From contig NZ_MZMO01000002.1 of the NCBI RefSeq assembly GCF_002240565.1, positions 11,339-75,338 of the forward strand: 64,000 nt of DNA, in the 5' to 3' direction. Source of the stretch: Clavibacter michiganensis subsp. insidiosus. Lineage in GTDB: Bacteria; Actinomycetota; Actinomycetes; Actinomycetales; Microbacteriaceae. Shown here in pieces: positions 60,338-64,000 of the stretch; positions within the stretch are counted from its first letter, which is position 1; each line of letters opens with the position of its first letter. The notes beneath the pieces are model-generated. The model saw nothing but the letters and a program-made list of their open reading frames with translations, was not told where the DNA came from and ran no database searches. The translations under genes and the position numbers were made by a program.

Positions 60338-60523
60338 CGGGCAAGCCGCGCAGTGCGGCCGGTCCTCACCACGTCGGCGGAGTGCGGTATCTCCGTGGAT
60401 CGTCGATCGGCCGAGTCGCGTCCTCCACGGGAGCAACGACCGTGCCGGGGAGCCGGGAGGCGAGCTTCACGAACAGCTGCCCGGACTGCTCGTTGGGCGA
60501 CTCCATCGTCCACGCCGGCAACG

Positions 60524-60560
60524 ACGAGAGGGCCGACCCGTGCCGGGTCGGCCCTCTCGT
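60524..60560 (-). terminator. Terminator of lsr2 copy 3
   Basis: ACGAGAGGGCCGACCCG pairs with CGGGTCGGCCCTCTCGT around three bases. Confidence 0.85.
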
Positions 60561-60574
60561 GCGTGCAGCTTGCT

Positions 60575-60979
60575 CTAGCTGTTCGCGCGGTACTCCTCGA
60601 GCAGGTCCGCGGAGATGCGGCCGCGCTCGGAGACCTTGTGGCCGTGCTCGCGCAGCCACTCGCGCGCGGCGCTGAGATCCTGCTTCGGAGCCGAACCGGC
60701 GGAGCGGCGCGGTGCGCCCTTGCCGGCAGTCGCGCGGCCGACGCGGCCGACGCGGCGGCCCTTGTCGACGTAGTCCTCGAGCGCAGTGCGCAGCTTGGCC
60801 GCGTTGTCGTCGCTGAGGTCGATCTCGTAGTTCACGCCGTCGAGCGCGAACGGGACGGTCTCACCCTGGCCCTCTTCGATCTGCGTGCCGTCGATGTCGT
60901 CAACGAGCGTGGTAACTACTTTGCGGGGCGGCCGCGCCGTCCAGGAGGGCAGCCCGCTCGCGCACGAGTTCTTCGGCAT
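60575..60979 (-). CDS. lsr2: Lsr2 copy 3 with replaced 5' end
   Basis: From residue Arg-Lys (RKVVTTLVDDIDGTQ) onward it is a normal Lsr2 with a VGR duplication in the linker (RRVGRVGRATAGK). The native MA start and ribosome site are gone. Homology breaks at about 60926, where the ParB-remnant DNA begins. The first ATG in frame is 60979, which would add about 20 foreign residues (MPKNSCASGLPSW...). It may be silent or expressed from an accidental promoter. Confidence 0.7.
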   Translation of the reverse strand: MPKNSCASGLPSWTARPPRKVVTTLVDDIDGTQIEEGQGETVPFALDGVNYEIDLSDDNAAKLRTALEDYVDKGRRVGRVGRATAGKGAPRRSAGSAPKQDLSAAREWLREHGHKVSERGRISADLLEEYRANS

Positions 60980-61388
60980 CCAGCAGGAGTACGGCTACCA
61001 CGGCGACGCCCTCGGCAAGCTCGCCGCGGCGACGCTCACGAAGGCGCAGCACGTGGCCCTGCCGTCGTCCTCGGCGGCATCGAGGCGTCGCTCAGTCGCG
61101 ACTCGTGGCGGAGCGCCCGCCCCGAGGTCGCCGAGTACCTCCGCCAGCTCGCGGCGTGGGGGTACACGCTGAGCGAGGTCGAGCAGCTCATCGTCGACAC
61201 CGATGAGAAGCGCCGCGCCGCGCGCGACGCGGACGACGCTGCCGACGATGCCGAGGTGGACACTGAGGCCGCGGAAACGGACACGGACGCTGCCGAAGTG
61301 GACACGGTCACCGACGACGACGGCCCGAGCCCGTCAACGTGGATCCCGCGAGGAGGATCCGGAGCCCGACCCGGCCGAGGCCGCGTAG
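60899..61388 (+). pseudogene. ParB remnant, frameshifted copy
   Basis: The same DNA as 9-506. One-base deletions near 61061, 61322 and 61350 break the frame. Confidence 0.7.
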
Positions 61389-61555
61389 CCGCAGCGGGGC
61401 GCTCCCACTGGGAGCGCCCGCCCGCCGGGCACCACGAGCACACGGCCGCCGCGGGCGGCCGGCGAGGGGCGATCCCCTCGCGCTCCCCCGTCGACGGCGC
61501 ACCGCGCCTCAGAAGGCCCGCGCGGTCACCCGCGGACGCGGCGCGGCCGGGCGGC

Positions 61556-61873
61556 TCACTCCCGCTCCCCCAGGACTGCGGCGATGCCATCCATGAGCGT
61601 GCGCGTCCCCCACCCGAGCAGGCCGACGTCGAACATCCGCGCGGTGAAGAACAGCCGTTGGTCCTCGGAGTCGCGGGCGATGTACGCCACGACGTCGTCG
61701 CCATGCACCACCTCGAGCTCCGCGTGCCGGTCGTACCGCTCGAACTGCTCGAGCCGGGACACCCGCCCGACGCCTGCACCACGAGCGCGAGGCCGCGGTA
61801 CGCCACGTGCACCGGCTCCTCGCGGATCCGCTGCACTGATCGTCCGTCATCAGGTAGTCCACGCCGATGACAT
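61556..61873 (-). pseudogene. Hypothetical gene of 679-999, frameshifted copy
   Basis: Deletions near 61766, 61837 and 61870 separate the first third from the rest. The 3' part still reads SRLEQFERYDRHAELEVV. Confidence 0.7.
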
Positions 61874-62267
61874 ACGGCCGCCCATACCGCCGGCAGCCCC
61901 CGGCGTCGACGCTGGGCACTCCCCCGTCGACGCCGCCCTGTGGAGGACCATGGTGCGCCGCGCGCCGCCGCGCGCGGCTCGGCCGCGCTGGTCGCTGCGC
62001 TCCATCGGAGCCGCTGCGCGGCACAGCCACGGACCCTGCGGGCCGTTCTTATGCCGTGAAGCCTTCGGCAGTATGCGGTCGGCCGGCCGGAGCGCAAGCG
62101 GCTGCGCCGCCGGCTCCTCCGAGACTTTCGGGACGCGGTCGCAAGCTCCCTTATTTCGCCCCGAAACTCTCTCCCCCACCGCCCTACCGGGTTGCACTCC
62201 ACCCGACCTCCCTAGAAGGCGACAAGCGCCTTCACGGCAAAAGAACGAGGAGGAGAGGAAGAACGAT

Positions 62268-63170
62268 ATGACTACCAGCACCGCCGCACCCCGTAAGACC
62301 ACGGCCCCGCGGAAGAGCCCCGAGGAACGCAAGGCCCAGGCCGAGGCGCTGCACGCGAGTATCGCGGCCCAGATCGACGCGCTGCGCGACACTAACGAAT
62401 GGCGCCGCTACCTCGACCGTGTGCGCGACTTCCACCAGTACAGCATCGGGAATCTGCTCCTCATCATGCAGCAGTGCCCCCCACGCCCGCGCCGTCGCGG
62501 GATTCCGGCAGTGGCAGGCCCGCGGCCGCCAAGTGCGCAAGGGCGAAAAGGCCATCCGCATATTCGGGTACAGCCAGAGAAGATCACCGAGGAAGACGCG
62601 CAGGGCGAGGAGACCGAACGCCGCATCCCCCGGTTCCCTATCCTCTCGGTCTTCGACGTGAGTCAGACGGATCCTGTCGACGGCGTGGAGGACGCCGAGC
62701 TCGTGCACGACCTCACCGGCACCACCGATCACGGCGTGATCGACGCCCTGACGGCGTTCCTCGCCGCCGAGGGCTGGACGGTCGCCCGCAAGCACCTCGA
62801 CGGCGAGAGGAAGGGCTACGCCCGCCCCAGCGACCGATCCGTCGTCGTCGAGGTCGACGTCGCCCCGAGCAAGCCGCCAAGACCCTCATCCACGAGACCG
62901 CCCATGTCGTCCTCGGCCACACCGACGACCTGGCCGGGTACTGGGAGCACCGCGGGACCCACGAGACCGAGGCCGAGTCCGTCGCCTACGTCGTGGCCGG
63001 GGATGCTCGGCTTCGACACCAGCGCCTACAGCATCGGCTACATCGCCGAATGGGCCGACTGCGACCCCGAACTCGTCAAGAACACCGCTACCCGCGTCCT
63101 CGCCGCCGCACACCACATCGCCGCCGTCCTCGACCCGGACGACCCCCACGACACCCCCGCCGCCGCGTGA
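62268..63170 (+). pseudogene. ardC: ardC, frameshifted copy
   Basis: It starts and ends like the gene at 1397-2299. Insertions near 62480 and 63001 and deletions near 62577 and 62864 interrupt the frame, including the HETAH part. These are probably sequencing errors. Confidence 0.8.
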
Positions 63171-63686
63171 CCGGGGCCACCGGCCGGTCCGGTTGGGCCG
63201 GCCGGGAGGGCCGCGGTTCCGGCTACGTCGCGCGGACCCATGCTTGCCGCCCGGCGCACGCCGGCGAGAGGGCGGGTAGCCGCTCCGCGGCGGGCAGCGA
63301 CGACCTGGTGAGAAGTGCGCAGCAGGCTCCTCGAAAGCGGCCGTCCGTTGTCGAAAGCACCGGACTAGAGCGCTGATGGATATCCAGCCCTCCCGCAGTC
63401 ATTCACCCCCCAATGTCACCGACCACAGTCCCCACGTCGGTCCCAGATTCATGCGCGGCATGCCCGCACAACAGTCCCCTGTACCACGCAACGCACTATC
63501 TAATACGCCGCGGGAATGAACCACGAAGCTCGCTCGCGGAGAGCCCGATATGCATTTCAAGCACGTGGGAAATACACCAGATTCCCAAAAAACAATGCCC
63601 CAAAGTATTGCCTTCGATGCCCCCGATGCCGTATTGTTCTATATATGGAAAGCAACCGCAGCGGCAACGACGAGAACGGAGCTCCG

Positions 63687-63797
63687 ATGAACACCACCAG
63701 CGCCAACGACCAGAACCTCGCACAGGCCGTCGGCACCTCGACCGTCGACGAATATGTCGTTCCGGTCGACCCGATGGACCTTCTCCAGTGGCGATAG
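63687..63797 (+). pseudogene. Small peptide gene, frameshifted copy
   Basis: One inserted G turns the QCDSCQ end into a shorter tail (LLQWR). The first copy at 2816 is the reliable one. Confidence 0.6.
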
Positions 63798-63832
63798 CTG
63801 CCAGTAAGAATCTCTTCTCAGGAGACGTTGTG

Positions 63833-64000
63833 ATGGATACGCAGAAGCTGTCATCCGAGCAGGAGCTCGCATTCGACCTCGGCCGCGAGATCGGAATCAT
63901 CGAGGGCCGAGCCGCCATGGAGGATCTCGCCGACCGGTACTACCGCGCCGCCTACGGCGACGAGCGTCGCCCGCAGAACCGGGCCATCGTCACCCGCGAG
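63833..64000 (+). CDS. SSB-containing gene, second copy, cut by the window edge
   Basis: This partial frame repeats the start at 2962 (MDTQKLSSEQELAFDLG) and runs to the end of the window. Confidence 0.7.
   Translation, partial: MDTQKLSSEQELAFDLGREIGIIEGRAAMEDLADRYYRAAYGDERRPQNRAIVTRE

Larger units (their letters stand above)
60886..64000. repeat. Terminal direct repeat, second (error-rich) copy
   Basis: It equals bases 1-3129 with 17 single-base deletions and three insertions, almost all in short C or G runs, and no substitutions. All reading frames in it should be taken from the first copy. It shows that the molecule is circular or that a long read ran round it more than once. Confidence 0.93.

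Noticed and set aside
62268..63170. A second, mutated ardC as a true gene duplicate
   Set aside because: All differences in the repeat are single-base indels, mainly in C/G runs. Read errors in an overlapping contig end explain them better.

Overview
The window is high-GC actinobacterial DNA. Lsr2 nucleoid proteins, GTGA-coupled operons, DUF4913, an SCO6880-type conjugation protein and a primase-type Rep suggest a Microbacteriaceae-like host, which is an inference. It is a conjugative plasmid read slightly more than once round. Bases 60886-64000 repeat bases 1-3129 with 20 single-base indels and no substitutions, so the circle is probably about 60,885 bp. The second copy looks like an uncorrected contig end.

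Region by region. 1-7500 (+) looks like a conjugative leading region: a ParB-tail remnant, an ArdC antirestriction protein behind a structured 285-bp leader, a tiny Cys-containing peptide, an SSB, HNH nucleases and a repeat protein that shares its last 47 residues with the relaxase. 7500-13550 holds the mobilisation genes: a coiled-coil/HTH accessory protein, a probable oriT/operator interval, a relaxase-like domain lacking the tyrosines, and the full MobF relaxase-helicase. 13590-25367 (-) is a 13-gene type IV secretion operon with DUF4913, VirD4, HTH, membrane proteins, an NlpC/P60 hydrolase, a MinD-like ATPase, VirB4, SCO6880, TrbL/VirB6, VirB8-like and pilin-like proteins, and a degenerate P-loop protein. 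25430-28751 (-) is a four-gene cassette: XRE regulator, ImmA/IrrE protease, MAB_1171c-like membrane protein and alpha/beta hydrolase. 28951-34530 is the backbone: a small basic protein, Rep with an archaeo-eukaryotic primase core, a second copy of the 285-bp leader, and a ParA plus small ParB partition locus behind parS-like palindromes.

34500-60980 is accessory DNA: an RHS toxin with a small membrane protein, an MFS exporter, three lsr2 genes, a DNA methylase, DUF2188, two DUF3800 proteins, a CPBP protease, a serine resolvase, a toxin-antitoxin pair and many hypotheticals. It is a mosaic of duplications. A 916-bp repeat carries one identical gene twice, another module is present twice with decayed HNH-nuclease tails in front, and there is a duplicated rep tail.

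Functionally, the relaxase and VirD4 deliver single-stranded DNA. ArdC and SSB would protect the entering strand, Rep and ParAB maintain the plasmid, Lsr2 may silence the AT-richer cargo, and RHS, toxin-antitoxin, CPBP and the XRE/ImmA cassette are conflict or stabilisation functions.
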